Origin: Sinorhizobium mexicanum
Lineage (GTDB): Bacteria; Pseudomonadota; Alphaproteobacteria; Rhizobiales; Rhizobiaceae
Direction: 5' to 3'
DNA length: 64,000 bases
Assembly: GCF_013488225.1 (NCBI RefSeq)
Contig: NZ_CP041241.1
Span: 1,488,001-1,552,000 of the forward strand
Positions within the stretch are counted from its first letter, which is position 1. Each line of letters opens with the position of its first letter. Positions 35,165-43,568 of the stretch are shown here, one piece after another. The position numbers were made by a program, and so were the translations under genes. The notes below the pieces were generated by a model. That model did no database searches. It worked only from the letters and a program-made list of their open reading frames with translations, and had not been told where the DNA came from.

Positions 35165-35926
35165 ATGGGCTCACTGGCCGAATTCAAGATGGAGCGCAAA
35201 CCGAAGCTTTCCGAGCGTGTCGCGAACGCGATCCGGCAGCAGGTACTGAAGGGCGAAATCCCGCCGGGAGAGAAGCTGCCAACGGAGAGCCGAATGAGGG
35301 AGGCCTTCGGCGTCAGCCGCACCGTGATCCGCGAGGCGATAGCAACGCTTGCCGCCGACGGCCTCGTCGAGGCGCGGCAGGGTGCCGGCGTCTTCGTCAA
35401 GGAACACCCAACCCTTGCCTTCGGCTCGATCGGTCTCGATGCCGGCAACAAGATCTCCCACGCGCTAAATGTGCTCGAAGTGCGGATGGGACTAGAGATC
35501 GAAAGCGCCGGGCTTGCTGCGCTCCGGCGGAACGCTGCCCAGGAGGCGCAGATCCAGGAGGCTTTCTTCGAATTCGACCGAAAGCTCGAGGCCGGTGAGC
35601 CGACCGGCAAGAGTGATTTCGCCTTCCACCGAGCAATCGCGGTCGCTACCAACAACCCCTACTACGTCGAGGTCCTCGATGCTCTTGGCATGCGAGCGAT
35701 CCCATGCGACATCGCCTCGCCCTGGGCTACCGACAGTGTGCTGACGCGTGAATATCAGGAGGGCCTGCAGCGCGAGCATCTGACGATCCTGAAGGCGATT
35801 TCCGCCAGCGACCCCGACGCCGCCCGCGCCGCCATGCGCGCCCACCTGACTGCCAGCCAGGAACGCTATCGCGCTCGGCTGAGCGGCCAACAGGCAGAAT
35901 GGGGCACGACCAGGCGCAAGATTTGA
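35165..35926 (+). CDS. GntR family regulator, FadR/FCD subfamily, of the uronate operon
   Basis: 253 residues. The winged helix spans about 14-85 (LSERVANAIRQQVLKGEIPPGEKLPTESRMREAFGVSRTVIREAI in part, GLVEARQGAGVFV). The FCD ligand domain spans about 100-235 (EVRMGLEIESAGLAA, DFAFHRAIAVATNNPYYVEVL in part, EHLTILKAISASDPDAARAAMRAHL in part). Its position inside the operon suggests self-inclusive control by a pathway intermediate such as KDG or a keto-uronate. The dyad at 31950 is its likely target. Confidence 0.92.
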   Translation: MGSLAEFKMERKPKLSERVANAIRQQVLKGEIPPGEKLPTESRMREAFGVSRTVIREAIATLAADGLVEARQGAGVFVKEHPTLAFGSIGLDAGNKISHALNVLEVRMGLEIESAGLAALRRNAAQEAQIQEAFFEFDRKLEAGEPTGKSDFAFHRAIAVATNNPYYVEVLDALGMRAIPCDIASPWATDSVLTREYQEGLQREHLTILKAISASDPDAARAAMRAHLTASQERYRARLSGQQAEWGTTRRKI

Positions 35927-35958
35927 TCTCCTTTTCATCACTACAAGGGCAGTGAGCG

Positions 35959-36807
35959 ATGACCGCAAACCATATCGAATACGCCATCCGCCACGCAGTT
36001 GACCCGGCGGCCGCCGCACGCATGGATACCGAAGCGCTTCGCGCGAACTTTCACATATCTGGGCTGTTCCGGCCGGGCCGCATCGCCCTCACCTACAGCC
36101 ATTACGACCGTATGATCGTCGGCGGCGCAATGCCGGTAAATGGGTCTTTGGCGCTAGAGACCATCCGCCCGACCGGCACGCCGCGCTTTCTTGACCGGCG
36201 CGAGCTCATCGCTGTCAATATCGGCGGCCCAGGCCGCGTCGATGTCGGCGAGGAAAGCTTCCGCCTCGAGCCACGCGATATGGTCTACTTGGGCTTGGGC
36301 GAAGAGGTCACCTTCTCGTCCGAAGACCCCGGCGCCCCTGCCAAGTTCTACCTCCTCAGTGCACCTGCTCACCAGGCGCTGCCGAGGCAGCACATCCGCA
36401 TCGGCGATGCCAAGCGGCTCGATCTCGGCAGTGCCGCCACCTCGAACGAGCGCTCGATCTTCCAGTTCATTCATCCCGAAGGGGTGAAAACCTGCCAACT
36501 CGTCGTCGGAATGACGCAGCTTGCTGCGGGTTCGGTCTGGAACACCATGCCTTGCCACGTGCATGACCGGCGCATGGAAGCATATCTTTATTTCGATCTC
36601 GGTGAAGGCGCACGTGTCCTGCATCTCATGGGTGAACCGGCAGAAACCCGCCATATCGTGATGGCGAAGGAAGAAGCGGTGCTTTCACCGCCCTGGTCGA
36701 TCCACTCCGGCTGCGGAACGTCGAGCTACGCCTTCATATGGGCCATGGCCGGCGACAATGTCGACTACACGGATGTGGACATGGTGCCAATGGAGGCACT
36801 CAGATGA
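35959..36807 (+). CDS. kduI: 5-keto-4-deoxyuronate isomerase (4-deoxy-L-threo-5-hexosulose-uronate ketol-isomerase)
   Basis: 282 residues, close to the usual KduI length. The zinc site is visible: MPCHVHDRRMEAYLYFDL gives two His and a Glu, and PPWSIHSGCGTSSYAFIWAM the last His. It also has the N-terminal HISGLFRPGRIALTYSHYDRMIVGG (in part). It converts 5-keto-4-deoxyuronate into 2,5-diketo-3-deoxygluconate. It overlaps kduD by 4 bases (ATGA). Confidence 0.95.
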   Translation: MTANHIEYAIRHAVDPAAAARMDTEALRANFHISGLFRPGRIALTYSHYDRMIVGGAMPVNGSLALETIRPTGTPRFLDRRELIAVNIGGPGRVDVGEESFRLEPRDMVYLGLGEEVTFSSEDPGAPAKFYLLSAPAHQALPRQHIRIGDAKRLDLGSAATSNERSIFQFIHPEGVKTCQLVVGMTQLAAGSVWNTMPCHVHDRRMEAYLYFDLGEGARVLHLMGEPAETRHIVMAKEEAVLSPPWSIHSGCGTSSYAFIWAMAGDNVDYTDVDMVPMEALR

Positions 36808-37568
36808 GCGTGCCATCTGCCTTCAGCCTTGCCGGACGCTGCATCGTCGTCACCGGTGCCAATACGGGAATCGGGCAGGGAATTGCGGTGGCGATCGCCC
36901 GCGCCGGTGGCACCGTGATCGGCGTTGGTCGCTCAGCCATGGACGAGACCGCGGGAAAGGTCGCTGACGCTGGTGGCAGCTTCGTTCCGGCCAATGCCGA
37001 TCTTTCGGATCGGGAGGCGAGCCGCTCGCTGATCGACGGACTGTGGGACAAACATGGCCCAGTGGATGGCCTGGTCAACAATGCCGGAATCATACGCCGC
37101 GCCGACGCGGTGGAATTCACCGAAGCCGACTGGGATGATGTGGTTGATATCAATCTCAGATCGTTGTTCTTCCTGAGCCAGTCCTACGGCCGCCGCCTTC
37201 TCGCCGAGCGAAGGCGAGGCAAGATCGTCAATATTGCTTCACTGCTTTCCTTCCAGGGCGGCATGCGCGTTGCATCCTATACGGCATCCAAACACGGCGC
37301 GCTCGGAATCACGAGGATCCTCGCCTGCGAATGGGCTGCCAAGGGCATCAACGTGAATGCGGTGGCACCCGGTTACATCATCACCAACAATACCGAGGCG
37401 CTCCGTGCAGACGCAAAGCGTAGTGCCGCCATTCTGGAGCGCATTCCGGCCGGTCGCTGGGGCACGCCGGATGACATCGGCGATGCGACGGTATTCCTGC
37501 TCGCTCCGGCCTCGGACTACATGCATGGCGCCACTATTCCGGTGGATGGCGGCTGGCTCGCGAGATGA
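36804..37568 (+). CDS. kduD: 2-dehydro-3-deoxy-D-gluconate 5-dehydrogenase (SDR)
   Basis: 254 residues of the classical SDR family. TGANTGIGQG binds the nucleotide, NNAGI is present, and the catalytic Ser/Tyr/Lys lie in NIASLLSFQGGMRVASYTASKHG (in part). PGYIITNNTEALRAD and IPAGRWGTPDDIGDATVFLLAPASDYMHG (in part) match KduD closely. It reduces 2,5-diketo-3-deoxygluconate to KDG. Start at 36804 overlaps kduI. Confidence 0.94.
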   Translation: MSVPSAFSLAGRCIVVTGANTGIGQGIAVAIARAGGTVIGVGRSAMDETAGKVADAGGSFVPANADLSDREASRSLIDGLWDKHGPVDGLVNNAGIIRRADAVEFTEADWDDVVDINLRSLFFLSQSYGRRLLAERRRGKIVNIASLLSFQGGMRVASYTASKHGALGITRILACEWAAKGINVNAVAPGYIITNNTEALRADAKRSAAILERIPAGRWGTPDDIGDATVFLLAPASDYMHGATIPVDGGWLAR

Positions 37569-37578
37569 GGAGACGATG

Positions 37579-37914
37579 ATGGATACGAAGCTTTTCGCCC
37601 AAGGTCATGAAGGTGAATGGACCGATCTCGGACAGGGTAACCGCCGGCGGGTGATCCTGCACACGGAGGAGTTGATGATGGTCGAATTCGCCTTCGAAAA
37701 GGGCGGCATCGGCGCGCCGCACTCGCACCCGCACGTTCAGGCTAGCTATGTGGCGGAAGGCAAGTTCGAAGTCACGGTTGGCGGACACAGCACGGTTCTT
37801 TCGGCCGGCGACAGCTTCATCGCACCGTCGGGTGTCGTCCATAGCGTCATAGCGCTGGAGGCAGGCCGCCTCATTGACAGTTTCACGCCGCATCGCGCCG
37901 ATTTCCTGAAATAG
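37579..37914 (+). CDS. kdgF: Unsaturated uronate ring-opening cupin (KdgF)
   Basis: 111 residues, a single cupin barrel. The metal ligands H48, H50, Q54 and H88 (GAPHSHPHVQASYVAEG; SGVVHSV) fit those described for KdgF. KdgF speeds linearisation of 4,5-unsaturated galacturonate/uronate to 5-keto-4-deoxyuronate, the substrate of KduI. GGAG is 6 bases before the ATG at 37579; the ATG at 37576 is too close. Together with kduI and kduD it makes a three-step unsaturated-uronate route. No polysaccharide lyase, KDG kinase or KDPG aldolase is in the window. Confidence 0.9.
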   Translation: MDTKLFAQGHEGEWTDLGQGNRRRVILHTEELMMVEFAFEKGGIGAPHSHPHVQASYVAEGKFEVTVGGHSTVLSAGDSFIAPSGVVHSVIALEAGRLIDSFTPHRADFLK

Positions 37915-38405
37915 GACACTGAACCGCCACGCCGGCTCGCGCTTCGTGGTTTCTGGACGTGAGCTTTCATTTGCGACGCCGTGCTTCGCAACGACGATCT
38001 TCGAAGAGTGGCGATAGTGATCGACGCCTCTGGGTGAACCACGCGACTTAAATCTGCTATCCCTACCCCCTGCCGTCCGCTATTCCCGTTGATAAATCAT
38101 ACGCCCTCTTCAACCAGAACATGAACATCCTCGTAACAAGCCGTACACAGGGCTCGTGGAAGAGCGGCTCTCTTCGGCACCAAGGGACGTCCACGCTTTG
38201 TTCTGTGAACGGCAGCACTGTGCCATCGTAGCTCGCCTCGAGTGAGCGACGAATTTGTGCCACGAGCGGAAATGAATTCCGCATCGGTGAAGCTTCTCCA
38301 GGATCCAGTCGAGATGCCCGGAACTTCGTGCTTCTCCACCAGGCGGTAGTAATCTTGCAATGCTCTGATCGTTGCCGCATTAGAAAGTGCGGGAGGTTCG
38401 ATATC
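37915..38405. other. Intergenic region with a possible decayed reading frame
   Basis: 491 bases between kdgF and the AraC regulator. On the minus strand near 38300-38400, ALQDYYRLVEKHEVPGI looks like the start of a SnoaL/NTF2-like protein. The frame then continues as low-quality Arg/Ser-rich sequence, so any such gene is decayed. No promoter or terminator is clear. Confidence 0.3.
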
Positions 38406-39287
38406 ATGACTCTGCATGCGCACGGGGACCTGAAATACCAGACAAGCCAGCGCCTCAGCGATGCAGCCGAATGGCCCGGCTTGCGTGTCGAACATCGTCT
38501 CCTCAAGACTGGTCCGCAGAACGCGCTCACACCCGAATGCACGGAGGTCGTGCTGATGCTCTCCGGTCGCGCAGGCGTCAGCCGCACCGGTAACGGTCAG
38601 ACGCAGGACGTGCTTGCACAACCCGGAATGAGCTGGATCGTCCCGATCGGGACCGAGGAAAGCAAAATCGAGCTCAGCGGATCAATGGAATGCCTGCATC
38701 TCTATCTCCCGCCCACGTTGATCGAGCGGAGCGCGCTGGCGGACTACGCGATCGATCCGGCCAAAGCGGAACTCGCCTATGCGGGCGGACTTGCCGATCC
38801 CATGCTGCACCAGATCGGCTCGGCGTTTCGCAGCCTGCTTGGACGGGGCATGCAGCCGACCGACCGGTTATTCGTCGACGGCATGCAGACCGCGCTGGCG
38901 GCGCATCTTCTGGGCAATTATGCAGCCGACCGCTGGCAGCCGCCGCCGAAAGCGCCGTCGCTCGATCCGAAACGGCTGAAGCGCGTGCTGGATTTCATCG
39001 AGGCCCGGATCGGGACCGACATCTCGCTTGACGATCTCGCCGCCGAAGCCTGCCTCAGTCCCTTCCACTTCTCGCGTCTCTTCCGCGACGCGACCGGATT
39101 CACGCCGAACCGCTATGTCACCGATCGCCGCGTCCAGGCGGCGCGGGAAAAACTGGCGCTCGATCACTCTTCGCTGGTCGAAATCGCACTCGATACCGGC
39201 TTCGGGTCGCAGGCGAACTTTATCCGCGTCTTCCGCAAGGTCACCGGACTGACCCCCGGGCAGTACCGGGAACTGCACCGACGCTGA
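38406..39287 (+). CDS. AraC family transcriptional regulator
   Basis: 293 residues. The C-terminal DNA-binding domain has two HTHs (SLDDLAAEACLSPFHFSRLFRDATGFTPNRYVTDRRV in part, and SLVEIALDTGFGSQANFIRVFRKVTGLTPGQYRELHRR in part). The N-terminus (about 1-170) is a beta-rich effector domain (EVVLMLSGRAGVSR, SGSMECLHLYLPPTL). It is followed after 162 bases by the GlcG/SDR/SnoaL operon in the same direction, which it probably controls. Confidence 0.92.
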   Translation: MTLHAHGDLKYQTSQRLSDAAEWPGLRVEHRLLKTGPQNALTPECTEVVLMLSGRAGVSRTGNGQTQDVLAQPGMSWIVPIGTEESKIELSGSMECLHLYLPPTLIERSALADYAIDPAKAELAYAGGLADPMLHQIGSAFRSLLGRGMQPTDRLFVDGMQTALAAHLLGNYAADRWQPPPKAPSLDPKRLKRVLDFIEARIGTDISLDDLAAEACLSPFHFSRLFRDATGFTPNRYVTDRRVQAAREKLALDHSSLVEIALDTGFGSQANFIRVFRKVTGLTPGQYRELHRR

Positions 39288-39449
39288 TCACGATTTTCGA
39301 GGCCTCTGCGACGCAGGATTTGCAACAGCGCAAGATCTGCGCATCACCGCGCAAGAAGTGGAAATAACCCCGCACTGCGACCGTCTATACCTGTCTTATC
39401 GAAACGGGAGATTGCTTCCGGTTCGACGCTCAAGGCAGGAGACACGACA

Positions 39450-39851
39450 ATGATAACCAACGACCAGGCCCACGCGGTCATCGCCGCCAGCGAGGCTCGG
39501 GCCACGCAGATCGGCGTTTCCATGAACATCGCGGTGTTCGATACCGCAGCTCAGCTGAAGGCGTTCAGTCGGATGGACGGCGCGGTTCTGGGCTCTATCG
39601 ACATCGCCATCGGCAAGGCCCGCACCGCAGCCCTGTTCGGCATGCGGACCGAAGACATCGGCGAGTTCTGCAAGCCTGGCGGCACCTCGCCCAGCCTTGA
39701 GAACAGCAACGGCGGCCTCGTCGTCTTCGCTGGCGGCATCCCGATCCGGAACGCCGAGGGCAAGTTGATCGGCGCGGTCGGCATCTCGGGCGGCGCGGTC
39801 GCTCAGGACCTCGACGTCGCCGAAGCTGCCGCGGCAGCACTCGGCAACTGA
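39450..39851 (+). CDS. GlcG/HbpS family protein (DUF336)
   Basis: 133 residues, full length for the family. It has ITNDQAHAVIAASEARATQIGVSMNIAVFD (in part), the AIGKARTAALFGM segment, the GGLVVFAGGIPIRN strand and the C-terminal GAVGISGG motif. There is no signal peptide, so it is cytosolic, unlike secreted HbpS. Family members bind haem or cobalamin in a few cases; most have unknown roles beside oxidoreductases. First gene of an operon with an SDR, 59 bases before it. Confidence 0.9.
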   Translation: MITNDQAHAVIAASEARATQIGVSMNIAVFDTAAQLKAFSRMDGAVLGSIDIAIGKARTAALFGMRTEDIGEFCKPGGTSPSLENSNGGLVVFAGGIPIRNAEGKLIGAVGISGGAVAQDLDVAEAAAAALGN

Positions 39852-39910
39852 CCTCCAATCCTCATCACATCAACGAACATCCACCCAGGAACCTCGAAAG
39901 GAATCCTATC

Positions 39911-40720
39911 ATGACCACCAAGACCATCCTCATCACCGGCGCTGGCTCTGGCTTCGGCAAGGCCGCGGCTGTCGGCATGGCCAAGAACGGCCACAACATC
40001 ATCGCCACCGCACAGGTCTCCTCGCAGGTGACCCCTCTGCGCGAGGAAGTCGCCGCCCTCGGCCTCTCGGACAAGATCCGCGTCGAGCGGCTCGACCTCA
40101 CCGATCCCTATGACATCAAGCAGGCACAAAAGTGGGACTTCGATGTCCTGTGGAACAACGCCGGCATGGGCGAAGCCGGACCGGTCTGGGAGATCCCGCT
40201 CGATCTCGTCCGCAAGAACTACGAGGTCAACGTCTTCCTCCCGCTGCAACTGACGCAGGGTGTTGTCCTGCGCTGGGTGCGCGATGGCGTAAAGGGCAAG
40301 GTCGTCTTCACCTCGTCCATGGGCGGTCTGTTCACCCCGGCCAACTGGGGCACCTATGTCTCGACCAAGCATGCGCTGGAAGCCTTCGCAGAGGCGATGC
40401 AGCAGGAACTGGCCGCCTACGGGATCAAGGTCCAGACCATCAATCCGGGTGCCTATTACACCGGCTACAACGAGACCATGGCGGACAATCCGTTCCGCTG
40501 GCTCGATGACGAGGTCAACTTCACCAAGCGGGCCGATCTGCGCAAGGGCTTCGATGACTTCTTCGCCACGCCCGAGGGCAAGATGGATCCGGCCGAGATG
40601 ATCGAGCGCATGATCGAGATCGTGCCGTCCGACGAAGGCAAGTTCCGCAATGTCGTGCCGAAGGTCATCGAGGACATGCTGAAGCAGCACCAGCTCCAGG
40701 CCTGGGAAAACCGCATCTGA
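39911..40720 (+). CDS. Short-chain dehydrogenase/reductase
   Basis: 269 residues. It has TGAGSGFGKA (nucleotide binding), NNAG, and Ser plus YVSTK as the catalytic residues (FTSSMGG, GTYVSTKHALEAFAEAM). The C-terminal region is extended and acidic (FFATPEGKMDPAEMIERMIEIVPS in part), typical of the classical 'oxidoreductase next to HbpS' group. Substrate unknown. Ribosome-binding site AAAGGAA lies 8 bases before the ATG. Confidence 0.93.
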   Translation: MTTKTILITGAGSGFGKAAAVGMAKNGHNIIATAQVSSQVTPLREEVAALGLSDKIRVERLDLTDPYDIKQAQKWDFDVLWNNAGMGEAGPVWEIPLDLVRKNYEVNVFLPLQLTQGVVLRWVRDGVKGKVVFTSSMGGLFTPANWGTYVSTKHALEAFAEAMQQELAAYGIKVQTINPGAYYTGYNETMADNPFRWLDDEVNFTKRADLRKGFDDFFATPEGKMDPAEMIERMIEIVPSDEGKFRNVVPKVIEDMLKQHQLQAWENRI

Positions 40721-40786
40721 GTGCCTTCTTCGGAGGGCGGCCCCCTCAGGATGCCGCCTTCCGGTACTCTTCAGAGGAACCCCACC

Positions 40787-41323
40787 ATGCTTGCAAACCT
40801 TAGATACCGCACTCGCCAGGTATTCGACGCGGCATTCGGTGTGGCGGCAACCGCAGTGGCGCTCGTCGCCATCCAACCAGAGAGGAATTCGCAGGCGTCA
40901 TCGGAAACGGAGGACAGAAACAAGGCAACCATCCAGGCGAGTTTCGACGCCTGGCGCGCCGGCACCGGCACTCCGTACGATCTGCTCGCCCCCGACGCAC
41001 GCTGGACGATCGAAGGGTTTTCGATCGTCTCGAAAACCTACCCGACCAAGGAGCACTTCACGCGCGAGGTCGTCCGGCCGTTCAACGCACGAATGCTGTC
41101 TCCTCTGAAGCCTAAGGTCCGCAGCCTCTACGCCGACGGAGACACGGTCATTGCCTTCTTCAGCGCGCGAGGCGTGGCCCGCGACGGCAAGCCCTACGCC
41201 AACACCTATGCCTGGTTCCTCGAGATGCGAGGCGGCCAGATCATCCGCGCATCGGCCTTCTTCGACGCAATCGAATTCAACGAACTCTGGACCCGTGTCG
41301 CACCGGCAACTGGGACAAACTGA
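40787..41323 (+). CDS. SnoaL-like (NTF2-fold) protein with N-terminal signal/anchor
   Basis: 178 residues. The N-terminal hydrophobic stretch (VFDAAFGVAATAVALVAI) could be a signal peptide or anchor. The NTF2-like domain follows from about 45 (ATIQASFDAWRAGTGTPYDLLAPDARWTIEG in part, FTREVVRPFNARM, YADGDTVIAFFSARGVARDGKPYANTYAWFLEMRGGQI in part, AFFDAIEFNELW). Function unknown; it is grouped with the SDR. GAGGA precedes the ATG at 40787. Confidence 0.82.
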   Translation: MLANLRYRTRQVFDAAFGVAATAVALVAIQPERNSQASSETEDRNKATIQASFDAWRAGTGTPYDLLAPDARWTIEGFSIVSKTYPTKEHFTREVVRPFNARMLSPLKPKVRSLYADGDTVIAFFSARGVARDGKPYANTYAWFLEMRGGQIIRASAFFDAIEFNELWTRVAPATGTN

Positions 41324-41340
41324 CGGAAAGGGAAGATCCA

Positions 41341-41577
41341 TGAAAACCTGGTTCATCACCGGTGCATCGCGCGGGTTCGGCGCGCGCATTGCCGAACTGG
41401 CGCTCGCGCAGGGCGACAACGTTGTCGCGAGTGCACGCAATCCCAGGACGGTGACGGAACGGCTGGGCGACCATCCCAATCTTCTCCCCATCGTGCTCGA
41501 CGTGACTGATGGGGAGCAGGCGAAGGCCGCTGCCAATGCCGCCGTCGAACATTTCGGGCGGATTGACGTTCTGCTCA
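41341..41577 (+). pseudogene. Truncated short-chain dehydrogenase (N-terminal half only)
   Basis: Begins as a normal SDR: WFITGASRGFGARIAELAL, ARNPRTVTERL, IVLDVTDGEQAKAAANAAVEHFGRIDVL. Exactly where NNAG should come, the sequence changes to unrelated residues (KWAPAARGRDHF), and the frame stops at 41678. The catalytic Ser-Tyr-Lys half is absent from the following sequence. It is the fourth gene of the GlcG-SDR-SnoaL operon, 17 bases after it, so the breakpoint near 41577 marks a deletion or insertion event. Confidence 0.8.
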
Positions 41578-41884
41578 AGTGGGCGCCAGCAGCTCGCGGC
41601 CGAGATCATTTCCGCTTTGCGCCTCATTGTGGCCATCCTGTAGATCGAACTCTGATCCCAGAAGCGGCCGTTCTGTAGAGCCGGCGACATCAGCCTTGAG
41701 CCGTTGCGAAGGCAACGAACGGTGAGGCGACTTTCTCCTCGTGGTCGCGCAGCTGTTCCAAATTCTCCGTCCGCCACGTATCATTAGGAGGCGCATTGGG
41801 CGCGATGCTTAGAATCCCAACCGCCCAAGCGACAACACAGGAGTCGGCCGATGACGAGCACACGAATTTCGCAGAGTGCCTGAC
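41578..41884. other. Unassigned stretch at a recombination breakpoint
   Basis: 307 bases after the broken SDR. A plus-strand fragment reading RQQLAAEIISALRLIVAIL then stop (about 41578-41640) looks coding-like but has no start. Nothing else is supported; no terminal inverted repeats or transposase fragments were recognised. Confidence 0.35.
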
Positions 41885-42547
41885 ATGGGCACGACTTCTC
41901 GCCCCAGAACCGCCGGTGTGCGGCAATTCCTTGATCTTGAGCAGCAGCGCGATTGGATAGCGGGCAAGATCGACTTGCCGGACGCGGGCGACCGCTCAGA
42001 GTCCCTGGAACAGCGCTTCAAATATGTCGCTCGATTTGAGAAGCTACTTAGTCGCCCGCAAGCGGGGGAAGTGCTGGAGATTCTCGGGCTATACGGTCCA
42101 AACTGCATTCCCTTGCTGCGCAAGACCGAGCGCTACTACTGGTCGGTTTCCTGTCTGCCGTCGACCTCGGACAAGCCGCTCGTACGCGTCAATGCGAGCT
42201 GGATGGAGCTTTTCACGCTCTATGCTCAAGGCAACGATATCCGCGCCAGATTCATCGTGCATCTTTCGGATTTCACTACAGATCGTTCAGCAACGCCGAG
42301 CCAGGTGGACGAACCCTTTCTCGAGCAAAGCGTCGTGATGCCAGAGGACATCAGTTATTTCTTCCCGCGTGGTGCTGACATTTTCGGCATCAATGTGTGC
42401 GGCTCTGCCTCGATCCGCAAACTCCTCAGGAGCCGCCGCGTGGTGCGCGCCATTCGCACGTTCAACCTCACGCACATGAACCGCGGGCGGAACGCCTATC
42501 AGGCGAGCCATTGCTACAGCGTGGCGGATTACATGCAGGCAGATTGA
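41885..42547 (+). CDS. Protein of unknown function
   Basis: 220 residues (an in-frame GTG at 41876 would add three). No signal peptide or membrane segment. The N-terminus is charged and helical (RQFLDLEQQRDWIAGKIDL, SESLEQRFKYVARFEKLL). The central and C-terminal parts are mixed (ERYYWSVSCLPSTSDKPLVRVN, MELFTLYAQGNDIRARFIVHLSDF in part, HMNRGRNAYQASHCYSVADYM). Codon use is like that of neighbours, which supports a real gene, but the family is not recognised. It follows the recombination breakpoint and precedes a palindromic repeat. Confidence 0.6.
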   Translation: MGTTSRPRTAGVRQFLDLEQQRDWIAGKIDLPDAGDRSESLEQRFKYVARFEKLLSRPQAGEVLEILGLYGPNCIPLLRKTERYYWSVSCLPSTSDKPLVRVNASWMELFTLYAQGNDIRARFIVHLSDFTTDRSATPSQVDEPFLEQSVVMPEDISYFFPRGADIFGINVCGSASIRKLLRSRRVVRAIRTFNLTHMNRGRNAYQASHCYSVADYMQAD

Positions 42548-42902
42548 GGGATTCTATAACGCACGTCATCCTACAGCGCCGCGCGTCTTATCAGACGCGC
42601 AAAGGTCGCTGTAGCATTTTGAATTGCTGCATGTCTTTGTCCTTAAACCGAGGTCGATTTAAGGAGACATGCAGTAGTGAACTCGCCGTCGCCGGTGGCG
42701 GCCGCATCTCGCGAGGTCGAAAAGACAACTGAGGCACACTCGCGCTTGACCAACTCGGCCGAACGCGAGCACCGACCTCGGCCGGTGCGCGCCCCCATCC
42801 CGGTCATAGCGTCCATTCAGGGTAAGCGCTGTTTAGACCGAACCTTTCGGATCAGTGCGTGATTGATTATAGTTGCGCCGCGAGGATTGGGCGAGCGTTT
42901 CG
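42548..42902. other. Intergenic region with a structured repeat element
   Basis: 355 bases without a supported gene. The first half contains the nested-hairpin element at 42571-42674; the second half, up to the DUF1684 gene, shows nothing recognisable. Confidence 0.55.
42571..42674. repeat. Nested-hairpin rhizobial intergenic repeat element
   Basis: Two adjacent compound hairpins. The first has outer arms CTACAGCG (42571-42578) / CGCTGTAG (42607-42614) enclosing GCGCGTCT-TATC-AGACGCGC (42581-42600). The second has CTGCATGTCT (42627-42636) / AGACATGCAG (42665-42674) enclosing TCCTTAAA (42640-42647) / TTTAAGGA (42658-42665). I recall this type of sequence as recurring between genes in Sinorhizobium/Rhizobium; this window holds one copy, so the repeat status rests on memory rather than on the window. 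Confidence 0.7.
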
Positions 42903-43568
42903 ATGAAGGAGAGCGGCGTAATTTCCGACATGTGGGGAAATGATTTGAACGAGACTCAACGACTATGGGAATGGCGCGAGAAGATCGCAAATCTCTACTA
43001 CGAGGTACGTTCTAGCCCAGACGTCGTTGCTGCCTGGGGGCTTTGGTGCGACACCCGTTCTACCCTGTTTCGCGACCATCCTCAGTCGCCAATTGAATCG
43101 GCGGACCGCACGACGTTCGAAGGGCCGACGACATTTTCTTATGATCCCTCGTTGCGCTTGACGGTACAACTTGTCCCGGTAACGCCGGAACGGATAACCA
43201 TCGCAGCAGGAGTGGATGGTGACCTGTCAATGCGTGCATTCTCCCGTACAACGGGGCTGGAGACCAGATTGGGTGGCGAATTGACCCTTTACTGGATTGA
43301 GGGGTACGGCGGTGGCGTGTTCCTGCCGTTTGTCGACGCGACCTCAGGGACCGAGACGTATGGCGGTGGCCGATATCTCCTCGACACCATCAAGGGAGCG
43401 GATCTCGGAGTTGTGCGTCCAGACGGCACACTAGTGCTCGATTTCAACTTCTCCTATTTTCCTTCGTGCGCCTATTCTTCCCGCTATGCCTGTCCATTAG
43501 CGCCATCGGGCAATCGACTGAAAGGCGCGGTGAGAGCCGGAGAACGGCTACCTGTCTCGAAACGATAA
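42903..43568 (+). CDS. DUF1684 family protein
   Basis: 221 residues. The C-terminal half shows the DUF1684 hallmarks: LTLYWIEGYGGGVFLPFVD, SGTETYGGGRYLLDT and LDFNFSYFPSCAYSSRYACPLAPSGNRL (in part). The N-terminal half (WREKIANLYYEVRSSP, SPIESADRTTFEGPTTFSYDP in part) also fits. No signal peptide is visible, so it is probably cytosolic. Function unknown. ATG 42903 was used; ATG 42930 is an alternative. There is no operon partner. Confidence 0.85.
   Translation: MKESGVISDMWGNDLNETQRLWEWREKIANLYYEVRSSPDVVAAWGLWCDTRSTLFRDHPQSPIESADRTTFEGPTTFSYDPSLRLTVQLVPVTPERITIAAGVDGDLSMRAFSRTTGLETRLGGELTLYWIEGYGGGVFLPFVDATSGTETYGGGRYLLDTIKGADLGVVRPDGTLVLDFNFSYFPSCAYSSRYACPLAPSGNRLKGAVRAGERLPVSKR

Noticed and set aside
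38097..38621. 174-codon minus-strand frames upstream of and within the AraC gene
   Set aside because: Only a short stretch looks like a SnoaL start; the rest is Arg/Ser-rich and overlaps the AraC coding region. Noted as a possible decayed frame rather than a gene.
42571..42674. CRISPR array or transposon end
   Set aside because: There are no regularly spaced direct repeats and no transposase; the structure is nested inverted repeats.
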